From Epiperipatus broadwayi (Eukaryota; Onychophora; Udeonychophora; Euonychophora; Peripatidae): a stretch of DNA of 64,000 bases. The notes beneath the pieces are model-generated. The model was given only the letters and a program-made list of their open reading frames with translations, did no database searches and was not told where the DNA came from. Positions within the stretch are counted from its first letter, which is position 1; each line of letters starts with the position of its first letter. Made by a program: the position numbers and the translations under genes. Below are positions 13,625-27,103 of this stretch, one piece after another. The stretch spans positions 372,001 to 436,000 of the forward strand of contig JAQFVV010006636.1 of the NCBI GenBank assembly GCA_028023455.1, read 5' to 3'.

Positions 13625-14465
13625 TGACCTGATTCTGTTCATGAGATTTCAGTTGTGCCTATGAAGAACAAATCCAGATGGCTTTATTGTTGGATCTGAA
13701 AAAAAAAATATTTGGAACATCATAAGAATTTTGTTGCTTACACCATAATTTTTCACTTAGATTAAAATCTAAAAAGGTTCTTGATTTATCTTGAATCTTA
13801 ATGAAAATATATTTTGAGTTATTAGTAAATCTGATCTGCATAGCAATTGTTTATATATCTGTGAGATATCTCTTCTTTTGACATCTAATGAAAAAATATG
13901 TAAGAGAAAAGACAGCCATTGCAAAGAAATGGATTTCAGCTTGTCCTTTATATTTCTCAAGGTAATATTTAATTGGATAATCAGAAATTTAGTATGGAAA
14001 CTTTTTCTTCAAACACTAGTGCAGTATTTACTAGCAGAATATGCTAGTGCTAAGGAAGCTATCCATAAAGTCCTTGCACCACAACCCCAAATAGTGCTCA
14101 ACCAGTTTTCAGGAAGATTATTCCTAGAAATTAATTTTGATTTAATCTTAAATAAATCAGGAAAATAAGCGAGTATACAGTCAAAAGTTATTCTTAAATA
14201 ACATGGAGTAAGATTGTGTTTCAATGTATTATTCAGATTATGAAATGATTTTTGTAGATGAAAAAGTAAAAATTCTGCTGTCATTGGATTGGCAATAAGA
14301 TCCCAATCTTTGAAAAAAATTTCCAATCTTCTCAAATTATTATTGAAAAACTTTTCTATTTTTGGAAAAAAATTATTTTGAGAAGTCAAACAAATATCAT
14401 CAGCATAAATGAATTTCCTGCATTCTGAATCTAGATTACTGATGAATATAATTAAATAAAATATA
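13625..14465 (-). pseudogene. Jockey-like LINE relic: reverse transcriptase C-terminal half
   Basis: The minus strand from about 14462 encodes LFNYIH, then after a frame change KFIYADDICLTSQNNF with an intact YADD catalytic box (14396-14407), and RRLEIFFKDWDLIANP. It runs on through a continuous 126-codon ORF to the block WLSTIWGCGARTLWIASLALAYSASKYC, which is characteristic of jockey-clade polymerases of invertebrates. A further shift leads into ISLQWLSFLLHIFSLDVKRR (about 13880-13820), the thumb-proximal region of the same family. There are at least two frameshifts, and the N-terminal RT and endonuclease are absent. Dead 5'-truncated copy. Confidence 0.85.
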
Positions 14466-14510
14466 AAAAATAAGGTTTTTTCACTTATTTTAATTTCTTA
14501 TATATATATA

Positions 14511-15306
14511 TTTGAGGCTATAACCTTAGTACTATATGCCTTGAGTGTTTAATTTGCCTCTAGAGGGACCTCTGCAAATCTTCACACAAGATTATGACTT
14601 TATAAAGATAAAAACGGCCACTCTTATCTTCAACCTATTTTCTAATTATATAAGGGTCCCAAACATTAACTCGTATTTCGGAAGATTTCGCAAACGTTAG
14701 TGTTTAATAGAAATTGTGGACTTAATTAGTGAAGAGTTTAACAGCTTCACACTCTCAAATCAAAATGCTTTAGATTGGCCTATATAATTAGAAAATAGGT
14801 TGAAGAGTGGCCGCACTTATCTTTACAAAGTTGTATTCTTATGTGAAGATTTGCAGAAGTCCCTCTCATGGCAAATTGAACACTCAAGGTGCATAGTATT
14901 AAGGTTATAGCCTTAAATATAAATGTACTTATGTGCTGACCATGCACTTAATAAATTAATATTTACAACTTTACATTGTTTCAAATATTTCTAACTACAA
15001 GATCTCAAACATTAACTTGTATTTTGGAAGATTTAATAGAAATTTGTGGACTTAATTAATGAAGAATTTAACAGCTTCATACTCTCAAATCACAGTGCTT
15101 TACATTCACTTATATAATTAGAAAGTAGGATGAAGATAAGAGTGGCTGCCCTTATCTTTATAAAGTCGTAATCTTGCATTAAGATTTGTAGAGGTCCTTC
15201 TAGTGGCAAATTGAACATTCAAGGCGCATAGTATTAAGGTTATAGCCTTAAATATATGTACTTACGTGCGGACCATGCGCTTAATAAATTAATATTTACA
15301 ACTTTA
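14511..15306. mobile_element. Foldback/MITE element with duplicated half
   Basis: The left arm at 14511-14655 (GAGGCTATAACCTTAGTACT ... CTTCAACCTATTTTCTAATT) is inverted at 14785-14919. The roughly 125-bp middle plus the right arm and the trailing GACCATGCACTTAATAAATT block are then repeated head-to-tail at about 14998-15306. The element is thus an inverted repeat whose 3' two thirds were tandemly duplicated. A diverged piece of the arm (GCCACCCTTATCTCAACTTT) recurs at 16356-16375, so the family is multicopy here. No coding capacity. Confidence 0.75.
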
Positions 15307-15309
15307 ATT

Positions 15310-18300
15310 TCTTATATAAATAATATTATGTTGCAAATGTTTACATGATACAGTCTTTTAACAAATTGCAAATCAGCCAGTTTATCACATGGATTAAAAA
15401 ATAATTCTAATATATAAACAATCCACAATTTGTTTCTAATATCTTGTTTATTACAAAATAATTGTTTCATTCTTTGAATTCTAGATCACAGTTATAATAA
15501 TAACCCCAGCTAAATTAAAACTCACAGAACAGAGAAAAGCAATAGTGTTATTGTCTTTTAATAAATACAGTCCCTCATCCCTAAACAGTTTCAAATTAAA
15601 TATGTGTAATATTAATGAATAAAATGATAATCAATTATTTCCATGAGACTTTTCTATACTCTTCTCAACAATTAGAATTTAATTTCAATTAGTTTCCTTA
15701 TAATTTTCACAAGCAATGAGTCAGTGGTAGATTTTGTCAATGAGAGATGACTCCGACTCTAAATAAAACAAAAGTTTTGGTCATCATAAAATTTTTTAAC
15801 CAATCTAGTATTTCCTTTTTATATATAGATTTTTTTTTTGAGTATTGGTTTTTTGGAAGGGTAATGAAAAAAAAAAAGCAAGTGAACAGTAAGTAGTGGA
15901 AAATAGCGGCAGATTCATGATCAATAAATCCTGAGCCTCAGAGACCATCTCATTAAACTGGTTTTGGAATAATATGTATTGAAACAAATGTGTACAATAA
16001 ACTAATGTTTATTTATATTTTTAATATCAGTGAAAAAATACAATAATAATAATAAAAAATTATAAATATATAAAAACATATTTTTTATAATAGAACTTTT
16101 GAGATTTTGATATAACAAATTTAGCAATAATTTTATCATAATTTAGTTGATGGGTTATATCATTTTGAAATTACATTAATAAATTATATTTTAATTTGCG
16201 AAGCGCAGATAGTTGAAAATTGAAATAAATTGAGATCCTGCTAAATCTCACTGCACTCGTTAAAATATGTATACGACAGCCAATCAGAATGTCATGACAG
16301 CCATCTAAACAACAATCAAATCCAACACCCAACAAAGATTTTACGAGAAAAAAACAGCCACCCTTATCTCAACTTTTCTTTCTATTTATCTAAGCCAGTC
16401 ATAAGTATTTAGATCTGAAAGTTTGAAGCTTTAAATCTCTTCACAAATAACTCGCAGTCTAAATCATAAACACACAACGCGAAATACTATGATTTACAAC
16501 GTAGCAGTTTTTAGAATACATAACAAGCAGTAAAGTATGTAAATAATATTTTAATAAATTATGTAAGTGGCTCTGAATGAGAGTATTTCTAAGTTAATAT
16601 TTGGAACTAAAAAAGACAATTCACTATATTAGTATTGTTATAAATGTCTTTAATAGTTTTCATATTAGGGAACATCAAATGAAGCAACCAATTAATGATT
16701 TTCACATTTAAATAATGAACATATATTAACCTCTTTAATCTATTTCATGCATGGTCCAGAGCCATTCACAACTTTTATACTTGTTAAGTTGTAAAGTCAT
16801 TTCTCAAAATAGACCAAATGTTCCTTTTTCTATTTTCTTTTAACAAAGTGTTAAGTTCAGATACTGTGAGCATATGTATCGATTAAGTTTTGTATACCCT
16901 ATTTTCTTTATTTTTCCATTTAAATCAAATAAATAAATGAAAAGCCACTTTAATTCAAAAGGTCAACATTTGAATGATTTAAACTACCCTGATGGATAGA
17001 CAATAACATTATTGCATCTTTGTCAAAAAGTGAACGGCACATCTTGTATAACTTGGGTGCAGTTTAATTTTTATGACTTAAGGACCTAAATATTGTGAAT
17101 GAATAATACAAATATTCTCAAACACTTTCAAGTTTTCTACATTCATATTTCTTGAAATGCTATATATGCCTATTTCCACTAAATTTTATCAAAATAAACA
17201 CTAGAACAGAAAAGATTTGAAGGGTAAAACATGATTCTTAGCATAGGCAGAAAATGAGACACTTCACATTATTTTGGTTTGAATTGTGATTATATTGAGA
17301 GTAAAACATTGCCGAAGTAATGTTGACATGAAAAATTGCAACACACTAATAAAGTGACCACATCATAATTTAATCAACTGGAAGTTGCATCAAACAGATG
17401 CTGCTGCTAATATATCAGCTGAAATATGTACACGTCTCTCCAAAAATCTGACACTGAAAACACTTTTTTAAAAAGCATTTTAAAAATATATTTAGCAATA
17501 AACTGAACTATACCTAAAAGCAAAAACCAAATATAAAAAGTTAAAAAGGCAGAATTTTAAATATGATTATTTTTAATGTTGTGATAACAGTATTTGATTT
17601 CTAATTGAATGTATCACATTTTTGTAGAAAAGCTTAAAAAATAATATGATATATACACTTTTTTACTACTATTCGTTAAATCAATGTAAATTATAATCTG
17701 ATTTTTTTAATGAAAAACAAAATATTTTAGTTTCATTAACAAAAATCAAAACATTTTGAATTATCACTGCTATAAAAAAGTCATTTCCACAATCTCTCCT
17801 CAATATTAACTATAATAAATTATCTTATAAGCACTAATTAATATTAAAATTAGTTTTAATTAAAATGTCATACACCATTACACACTTTTTAGTACCTAAA
17901 AAATTACTACATGACATATATACATCTTGGTATAAAAATAATTATTTATTATCAAATAATTTTACTTAAAAAAAATAAATGTATAAAATTAGAATATTTT
18001 AGAAAATGGAAAATCCAAATATCACAATTGAAGTGCTCCGAATATAAAGTCCCGATACAATCTAAAAAATAAAATAAAATAAAATTTAAAGACATTTGTT
18101 TTTTAAACATCCACATAATATACACACATATGTGAGAATTATTCAATAAATAAATTTTTCATAGCAGGTAAACTGATATATCAATGACAATATCAAATTT
18201 TATAAATATAGCTCTCTTTATTCTGATTAAAATATGTATTCTTATAACTTAAATTAAAAAAAAATATTTGTTGAATAATCTCATAAAAAAACAAGTACAT

Positions 18301-18965
18301 ATATTAGAACATCATATAGCTCTATGAAGTTGATATACATATATTTTTAATTAAAGAAGAAAAAAAAAGAATATATTGATGACAATCATTAAGCATGCAT
18401 TTTATTATGTCTACTATTACTCTGTTAATTATTTCCTTTACTGTCTTAACTCTAGAGTTCAGTTATTTATTTTACAGTATAAATGCCCTTTGTATGTGTA
18501 TGGGAAACGAGTTATGTATGGGTGCACAAAAGTTATTTATGTAAATCTTCAATCGTGTTGCTATCTTGAAAAATAAAATAGTATTAATTTCATTATGTTT
18601 TTGTAATTAACAACTATATATAAATCAGTTAGGTTGTTTTGCATGCTCTATATATAAAATCAGTTACTATACAAAAAAAATAATATTTCATATTTTTGTA
18701 GCAATCAATTTTTCTTTCTTTCTTTAAAAAAATCAAGTTAAAGTAGTTGCATATCTAATTAGTTAAAAAAAATAATGAATTATGATTGGTTAATATGTCA
18801 GTAACATATCTGGAAAAGATGATCATAAAATAAAACAATTTTTAGACTCTCATTTTAAAATCTATTAAATCATAACACTTCACGATTAAGATGCAGTCAT
18901 AATTAAAACAAGATTCAAAAAGAACTATTCTCTAAACGAAAGGAAATTATTTGTGACATTCCAGA
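15310..18965. other. AT-rich stretch, no gene seen
   Basis: Apart from the element-like fragment at about 16340-16390 (a diverged piece of the 14.5-kb foldback arm), no gene, structured repeat or conserved motif was recognised. Confidence 0.35.
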
Positions 18966-18966
18966 A

Positions 18967-19255
18967 AAAAGTATCTGCAAAAGATGGTCATATATGGAAC
19001 AAGGACATGAGTTCTATTACAATGTTGGCTTTTTTTTTAAAAAAAAAAAAAGGGGGGGGGGTCAGTTAACTTACTGATTTATTTAAAAAGAAAAAGTACA
19101 TGCAAAAGATAGCCATATATGGCACAAGAACTTCTCTAAAAAAATTACCAAAAATGAACTTATACATAGAATTTTAAGTTCTACTACAATTTTTTTTTAA
19201 AAAGGAGTAAAAAAATCAAATAATTCACTGTGAGATTTATTTAAAAAGGAAAAAT
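18967..19255. repeat. Two-copy direct repeat, about 125-160 bp
   Basis: AGTATCTGCAAAAGATGGTC at about 18970 recurs as AGTACATGCAAAAGATAGCC at about 19095. Both are followed by CATATATGG, a GTTCTA(T/C)TACAAT block, a poly-T/A run and GATTTATTTAAAAAG. The first copy contains an A-run joined directly to a 10-G run. Confidence 0.6.
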
Positions 19256-22200
19256 TTGCCAGCCCTTCATACTTGACTAAAATTTCCAAATTAACTATTT
19301 CCAATCTTCAAAAAAATAAAAATGATATAAATCAAGAAAGCTTACTTTAGAATACATTAAAAATAGAAGTAGTAAAAATATAAATGCGCTTATGACAAAA
19401 TTATGGTATAAAATTATGAAAAAAATGAGCTGCCTCTATTAATATTTTTTAATCTAATGGATAATTTTAAGAAAATACTAGCAAGAAGGATATCAAAAGC
19501 TGTAGCAATATCTATCAACAACAAGAAAAAAATTAAGAGATATTAAGTTAATATTAAAATCTCTATATATATTTTAATATTTAACTCATGCACTCAATCT
19601 TCTCTTTTATATATATAAATACATAAAAAAAATATTTTCCTATATCTATTACATTATTTTTTTATAACAATGCACACATAAACTTTACTACAAAATCAAA
19701 CTATATATTTATTGTACAATATACAAAAATATTAATAATCCACATAAATGCACAAGCTATATGTTTCGTCAATTATTTATTAGAAAAAAATAATTTCTAA
19801 AAGATTGCAATAATAATTGATAATCTTGTTATGTAAATTTTGAGTAACATTGTTATGCAAGCTCCATTCCTGAAATTGTAGTTTTGGAATTATTTTTATC
19901 ACTTTTATATTATTATTTTTCTTAAACATTTGAATTAAATATATATTAAAGAAATTTGCGTATAAAATGATCTGGCTTCTCTTTTTAATGTGTGCTTGTG
20001 CTATAAAATAGCTTCTGAATTTTCATGATTCAAATATTTAGTTTTATATCCAAATGGTAACTAATTCATGGCATTCATTGTTTTGTTTACTGATTAACTG
20101 TAACAGGAATTTAAATTGTTAACAAAAGGATGATTTAGAATCCTCATCAGTTACATAATTTTATTTGCTGTCATCTGGGAAATTGATAATTATTATTATT
20201 TACATTATAGCATTAAATATTAATGACACCTGAATCAGATTATTAAGTGTATTTGATTTCATTTATTGAGAAAAAAAATAAGTTGCTAATTCATGACTGT
20301 ATCAAATCTCATTCAAGAGGAATGTGTACGATCTAATTATAAGGAGTCGTCATTACATCTTCATCATTAACCACTCAGACATTTTCCTTCTCTTTCCTTA
20401 ATTATATTTGTAATTCATAGTGAAATAATGGGTATATTAAATTTTATTCAAGTGGAATATTTATGATTGATCGATCACCCAAAAGAGACATTCTCTTTTC
20501 TGTTGATGGTTATACTCTTTTAATTCATTGGTCTTTGAGGACTTACCTAATTTTTTTGGTATTATGAATTACCTGATTATTTATTAGCTATAAGCTAAGC
20601 TTGTTTTATCTTAGTATTTAGAACAGAAATAAATATTTTATGGATTACCACCCTACTTAATGTTGTTCTAGCAACTATATGAGCAATCTACGATCAGCAT
20701 TACTCAATATTTTAAAAATATCCTCTGATCTGAATTTTAAATAAATGTTCAATTCATATAAGCTCAAACAATTCTGTTACATAATTTATATATATCGGTA
20801 TGTCTAAAATTTTATGATGCTGATGTATTACTTTTAATTATAAGTTGGACTATTTCCATTATATAGTTCAATTAAATGTTTTTAGAAAAAATTAAACATT
20901 ACATATACTTTCACAAATACATTTAATTATTAGTGATAACACTCAAAATTAATATAGGAAACAATATTTGAAAGTTATTATTAATAATCTGATCAGCAGT
21001 AGTATGAGCAAGAAAATTGAATTGGAATCCTTTAGATTTGTGAAATTGAATTTAAAGTGAAGCTGTAAATCATCTATGCTATTTTGTCAGCAAAAATTCT
21101 ATATACTTATCTATAAAAATCCTCTAGAATTCTGCAATTTTTACCTTTTTAAGAGCAATTTAATTTCTATTGCATGGTGTGCAACTTCTTAATTTTTTAT
21201 TAATATTTATTTTTCCCCTTCCATCCAATATTATGTTTTCCCAAATGAATTTATATTCATTGCGACGTTCAAGGTCTGCCACTTTAGACTCACTTGTTTT
21301 TTCTTCTCCAACAATTAAATTTTTATCCTTTCAATTGTTTTTCATTGAGGCAGTTACTTTCACCAACATACGTCCTTCCATATTTCAAATTTAGGTTTTG
21401 TAGATATAGATTCTGTGCAGTGTGTTATAGCTTTGGAAATTTGTTCTGACATTATATAGATTATATATTTGCTTTAGTTTGTCTGCTATTCTTGACATGC
21501 ATAGGATACTAATGAACTTAGTGATTTTTCTTTTGAAGCTCTTTGCTGTTGAATATTTAAGATTTTCTTAATGATAAATGATAGTTAACCATTCTCTATG
21601 AAAGTTTGTTCTATGCAACTTTTTTTTTTAATTATCTGGCTTTTAAACAAACTTCCTTTTCGTATTTCTGTCATAATTAGATATAAATGCTAAATATTTT
21701 CCTAAATGAAATTCTTGTTGCAAAAATATCTAAAAATGTATAATTTTTGGTTTTGTTCTAATAAAATTTGCACAAAAAAAAAAGACATTATTAAATGTTC
21801 TTGTGAAAATACTCACAATGGCAAAATCAAAACTGCTGTCTTTTTTTTAGCATATACAGCCAATTATGATAAAAAACACAAAAAATGCAGTTATACTATC
21901 ATTATAGAATAGGGTGCTTGTATTATAGATAAAGATGCCGTTGGATGGCGCCGTTTTCATGCTAAAACTATAAAATAGGTATCATTAAAAAAACTTTAAA
22001 TAGACAAAATAAAAACTTCAGAAGAAAAACTGGCAATAAGTATTACAGTGTATACCCATACTAGAGAAAGCAGACAAATTGAAGTAAATACACAATCAAG
22101 ATAATATAGAACAGCTTTCCAAAGCAATAACACATTGCAAGAAATCTGTTAATATACAGACATATCAATATAATTAATTTATTAGTTTAGAAAAAGAAAT

Positions 22201-23274
22201 AATTATAATTCTTATTACATGTACTAATATACTACAATCTATAAATATAAATACACAAAATTTTGCTTAACAAAATTGGAAGTAGCAGGTAAAAGGTCAT
22301 AGACTGAAAAAGCAGTTTTATACAGATTTCTAGAATTTAATATCATCTTTCACATAACTTACTAAATCTACTTTAGAAGTAAAGATGAATTATCTAATGA
22401 TGTATACTATTTCATAAATACTGGAATATAAAAACTAACAGTTTTCTTTACAATCCTTACATCAAATAAAAATTTCATAAAATTATCAAAGAATATCAAA
22501 TAATATCTTGTATATAATGAAAGATAATTATTTACTAAATATAATCTTGATGACATCAATAACTAAAAGCAATTAAATTTGAATAGATTTCATTCTCATA
22601 AGCAAACATTTTCACTAATTAAGTACCTTTTTTTAAAAAAAAAAAAAATTCATAAAGATCAAATAATTATACAAAAGTTTATATATCTAATCTCCTACAT
22701 ACATTCTTTGATTTATTTTCACAATCTTCTCTTTCACTCATTAAATCATCTAAAATTATTTAGACTTTTTAATTACATTAAATTTTTAAATATTTTGATT
22801 TATTAATTGGTTTACATTTTTGTAATACTAGTTGTGAAATTACATTGCATTTCAGTCACTGAAGATTAAAAATAAATTTATTAAAAAAATAATTGCTTTT
22901 CTTTTTCTATAAAGCTGAAGCAGAATATTAAGTAAACATTTATTTTACCACTTATATAAATTATAATTACTTTTTTAAGTAGTAATAAACAAATGAATCA
23001 CCAATAAATAATACATTTAGTTAAAATTCAACAACATGAATTTTTAATTATAAAAAATAAAAACTATAATGAACATCTTGTTTCTTATATGATTTCATTA
23101 ATTTTAAACTCCAATATCAAAATATCATTATCATCAATAACTTTTTTAATAATAGTCTCACATACTGAACAAAATCACATTATCTAATCTTTTCTGCCTC
23201 TTCATTTACTAATTCTTTCTACTAAAAAAAAAAAAAAGCGTTGGTCCATAATTTCTCAAATGCATGATCTTCCA
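19256..23274. other. AT-rich stretch, no gene seen
   Basis: Only short ORFs. The region 21120-21600 is slightly less AT-rich and could hold an unrecognised repeat relic, but I can name no motif in it. Confidence 0.35.
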
Positions 23275-23285
23275 TGTCAATTTTT

Positions 23286-23377
23286 TTTAATATGTCAAGG
23301 TGTTGACCGGGAAGCGAACCTGGGCCTGCTGTTTGGAAGGCAGCTATGCTAACTGCTAGATCACCAACGCTTGAGGT
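23286..23377 (-). mobile_element. tRNA-Gly-like SINE, copy 3
   Basis: Read on the minus strand, the head closely resembles a glycine tRNA with a TCC anticodon: GCGTTGGTGATCTAGC, anticodon arm GCTGCCTTCCAAACAGC, T arm CAGGTTCGCTTCCCGG. There are mismatches in the acceptor, anticodon and T stems, so it is not a working tRNA gene. It is followed by TTGACATAT and an A-run, like the other two SINE copies. The 11-base sequence TGTCAATTTTT flanks it on both sides (23275-23285 and 23378-23388), the target duplication of a retroposed copy. Confidence 0.7.
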
Positions 23378-23949
23378 TGTCAATTTTTATTATTTTATTC
23401 TGTATAGCCGTCCTAATAAAAAAACAAGCAAAATAATAATGAAATGAAGTAAAATTCTAGTTTTATTTTTGCTACTCATATGTTCATTGGCAAAAATCAC
23501 TATAAAAACAGACAAAGTGCTCTTAGCATCATAGATTTAATCTGTAGTCAGACAGACCACACAATATAGATAATTTGTTGGAATATTACATCTCCGATAG
23601 AATGAAATAGAATTATTAAGAAGGTTCAAGAAAGAAAAAGATGTAGTTGAGAAAATAAATATTTTATCTTACTTAAGTCTTAATTTGATATTTGCGCATA
23701 CATTTGCATTTCATTAAATGCTGTTTAAATAGAAGTTTTACATGTTCATTTTATATACATTTGGAAAATGTCTGAGGGCTGGATTAAAAGTGTTTGGGGC
23801 TGGACTTGACCTACAGGCCAGAGATTTCACAACCCCATTCTATAGTTTTCTTAACCTCCAACTCAATCCTCAATCCAATTGTTTTTCTCTTAATAATTTC
23901 CTCAAAAACAAGAAGAAAAAAAAAATTTACTTTTTCTATACTTCTACAT

Positions 23950-25115
23950 TTGTAATTTCATTTTTCCACCTTAGCGTTTATAGTTTATTCCAAATCTGCC
24001 AATCTCAATTTTTCTCCATATTTTAACTAGTTGTTCATATTTCTGCTTCATATAAACCATACTTCGAAAAAAAAAAAAATTAACAATTTTTTTTTTTAAA
24101 TCTAATTTCAATGGTCCAGAGAATAATGTTCTATTATTAAAAACTTGATAAGCCATATCAATTTTCATTCTCATTTTTCTATTGTTTCTTCCATCATCAG
24201 TTATTCAATTTCCCAAATAGTAAAATCACTAATATGTTTTATTTCCTATTCTGTGCTTATTCTCTGTGTTTATTCTTAATCTTGCCTCTATTTTTATTGT
24301 TTTAGCTGGATTAGACTTTATATGAGTTCATCTTCAATCACTATTTATTTTATTTTAAAAATAAAAATACTGTAGTTAATTTTATTTTTCTTATTCTTAT
24401 TGCTTCATTAAGTGCAAGAGTAAACATACAGTAAAATATAAGTAATGTATTCCCTAAATTTATTATTAACTAACTATATTATTATTACTTTAAAACAAAA
24501 AATTATACTTTAATCTTAATTTATAAATGTCTGTGTTATAGATGCGTGTTAAAAATATGATGCACTTGTAATTGAATGAACAATACCTATTTCTATTCTC
24601 ATTGTTTGTCAACAAAATGTGAGCTATATACATTGGATATGAGGGGAACTGGGAACAAAATATAGAATATGTTATGGCTCCCTGTATATTTTCTTTTTTT
24701 GTGAATTCCATAAAGTCTATACCCTCTCCTATTTCTATCACCATAAACAAATTTGCTAACTGCACTTTCATCTTACAATCATTTACCAATTCTAGTATGA
24801 AGGTCTCTCATGATAATTTTAAGTTTAGTTTGACCAAAAGCATTCTGTACAACTATATAAAAATCTTATATTTGATCACAGCGAGAATTTGTTGGGATAT
24901 AAACCTGAATTTTTTTGCATTTGGTATTTTTCATTAATTTGAATAACTAATCTTCTCACTCTATCTGATATAGCATCAATCTCTATAATGTTGTTCTACC
25001 AATTTTTTATTTATATTGTAATATTATCCTTTTATAGAATGATCAAGTGTAGTTTTTAAAATCAACTATTTCTTCACCTTTCTTCTAACTTTATGTTCCA
25101 TTTAATATCAAACGA
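23950..25115 (-). pseudogene. Internally deleted LINE: endonuclease start and RT tail
   Basis: Minus strand. At about 25010-24780 an apurinic-type endonuclease is readable in pieces: DAISDRVRRLVIQINEKYQM, IQVYIPTNS, then a degraded MRDLHTRIGK (family form is GDFNAKLG-like), and IGEGIDFMEFTKKENIQ (about 24735-24685). Directly downstream, without the main RT palm, comes the post-RT region: IKSNPAKTIKIEARLRINTE, FYYLGN.ITDDGR and KIDMAYQVFNNRTLFSGPL (about 24320-24100), ending in VKIWRKIEIGR. The copy therefore lacks most of the reverse transcriptase. Frameshifts and stops are frequent. Clade is uncertain (RTE/CR1-like by feel). Confidence 0.7.
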
Positions 25116-26520
25116 TTTTTTTTTTTTAAATTCATGCAATTTTACTTCATTTGAAAGTAGTCAGTTATATATTTAAATAAAAGTTTGTCATCAGATTGCA
25201 GTCTGTTACACAATCAATGGACTCTTAGTGCCTTCCAACTTTAACTGCTTACTGTTATTTTTGCTGGCGACTTGAAAGCTTTATGGGAATAAAAACCATA
25301 ATTTAGTTTTTTCAGTCATGATTATAAATATTTATTAATAAAAAAAAAAGATTATTCACACACACCATTCATTCTGCCTTTAATAAAATGTAATTGATAT
25401 ATCAATTAAGAACTATCAGCAACTGAAGGAAATCTCATGATATTTCTCAGATAAAAAGCTAGTAGATTCATTATAAACTGGCTATCAGATGAATGTTGAT
25501 GAGTAACCCATTCATGTTCATTTATGGCAATGACAAAAAATATGAAGTGGACATTATCAAAGTTCTTTCAATTAACAGCAAACTCAAATTAAATAAAAAA
25601 AATTAAATCAATTTTAAAATATGCCATTTCAATTAAAATGTTATCAAATAAACTTCTATAATATCAATATTATTTTCTATTAACAAATAATTACTATTAA
25701 AGCAGATATTTGTTTTTCCTCGTCTTCCCTTATTTAAATAATGTTTTGTTTCTAATGAATTTTTTTTTAAATCCTTCTCTATTACTCCCTCTATTGGATT
25801 TTTTTTTAAAAAATATTTTAGAATTTTCAATTATTAATTTATAATTAATTTTATGCAAGTTTAATGATAATTAACAAACTATAAGTTTTGCATTTCGAAT
25901 CAAAAAAAAAAGTAATAAATTATAATACACAATATATGCAGAAATATATATACTACATCCGTGTATGTGTATGCATGTATGTTTACTTAAATAAACAAGA
26001 AATTATATAACAGAATTGTATTTTACAGCTATGAATAGGATTGCTCTATAGATGAAACTATCAAACAATTTTGTAAAAAGTGCATGATAGAAAATAAAGT
26101 TCTTAAATATTTATTTAATTACTAGCAGTCCTTAAAGTTTCTCTTACATTAGTAGAAAATTATCATTTTTTTGAAAACAATTAAGTACTGTAAAGCAAAA
26201 ATCCATAGCTTAGAAAACAAACTTTTCAAATTTGTATATATAAGGATAAAGAAAAAGATAAAGGATAAATGATTACTCATAAGTTACATACAACAGATGT
26301 TTCAATTTAAATGTTCCTGAAATATTTATTTTAGAGCTCTGGTATTTATCCTAGTTGGGAAATCTTATAATACTTATTGAAATATCTGAATTATACTGTA
26401 ACGCCTATTGCTGACGCTCACTAATACGCAATGATCAATCCATTACGTTTCTTTTTTTAAAAATTACTTTTAAATCAATAATCAGACCACTACAATATTA
26501 AATGATCCTTCAAATACATT
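25116..26520. other. AT-rich stretch, no gene seen
   Basis: No motif recognised; the minus ORF at 25830-25633 has low-complexity composition. Confidence 0.35.
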
Positions 26521-26538
26521 TTTATTAGCTTTGTATAT

Positions 26539-27087
26539 TAACAGATTATATAAGTTTTCTTTAAACAAACAGTAATATATTTATATGTGCTAACACGCAG
26601 TTAAAGATAAAGCTAACATGAGAATTTATAATACTTTGGTGGCTTAGCACTTTCGAGGAATTTCTATATTTTCATAATCATAGTCAAAGAGTTATCTGTG
26701 AAAGGTGGAGTGTAAGCAAAAGATATTCAAAATTTTACAAATTATAAATTAAAAAGTCCATTTCATGGAGAGAGGGAAGCATGATTTCTTTCAGTTCTCT
26801 ACTACTATTGCATGTATAGAACAACATAACGCCAAGTGTATGCTCAAGGAGGCCTGGCATATAGCTAATAACATCCATACTATAAAATGAAAGAAATCAT
26901 TCTTCCCTCTCTCTAAGAAATGTACTCTTTAATTTGCATATTTTTGAATATCTTTTGCTTATATATTTCACCTTTTCCCAGATAACTTTTTGGCTATGAT
27001 TATGAGAATATAAGATTTCCTCTAAAGCGCTAAGCCATCTTAGTATTATAATTCTCATTTGAGCTTGTCTGTCAGTGCATATAGATA
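26539..27087. mobile_element. Foldback element with about 210-bp inverted arms
   Basis: The left arm (about 26582-26800) and right arm (about 26878-27083) are reverse complements at roughly 80%: GAGAATT...TATAATACT, GGCTTAGCACTTTCGAGGAA versus GGCTTAGCGCTTTAGAGGAA, AAGCAAAAGATATTCAAAA, GAGAGAGGGAAG. The spacer of about 75 bp is unrelated. A perfect 16-base direct repeat TATTAGCTTTGTATAT lies outside at 26523-26538 and 27088-27103, like a long target duplication. No ORF. The GCTTAGCNCTTTCGAGRAA core is also in the 30.5-kb palindrome. Confidence 0.75.
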
Positions 27088-27103
27088 TATTAGCTTTGTA
27101 TAT

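Noticed and set aside
13878-14168. Plus-strand 96-codon ORF.
   Set aside because: It is the shadow of the well-matched jockey RT frame on the minus strand.
23286-23377. Functional tRNA-Gly(TCC) gene on the minus strand.
   Set aside because: Mismatches in acceptor, anticodon and T stems, an A-rich tail and an 11-bp target duplication indicate a SINE or tRNA pseudogene.
23780-23840. GGGGCTGGACTTGACCTACA-like string resembling the ends of some hAT-derived repeats.
   Set aside because: No partner end or target duplication nearby, so no element can be delimited.
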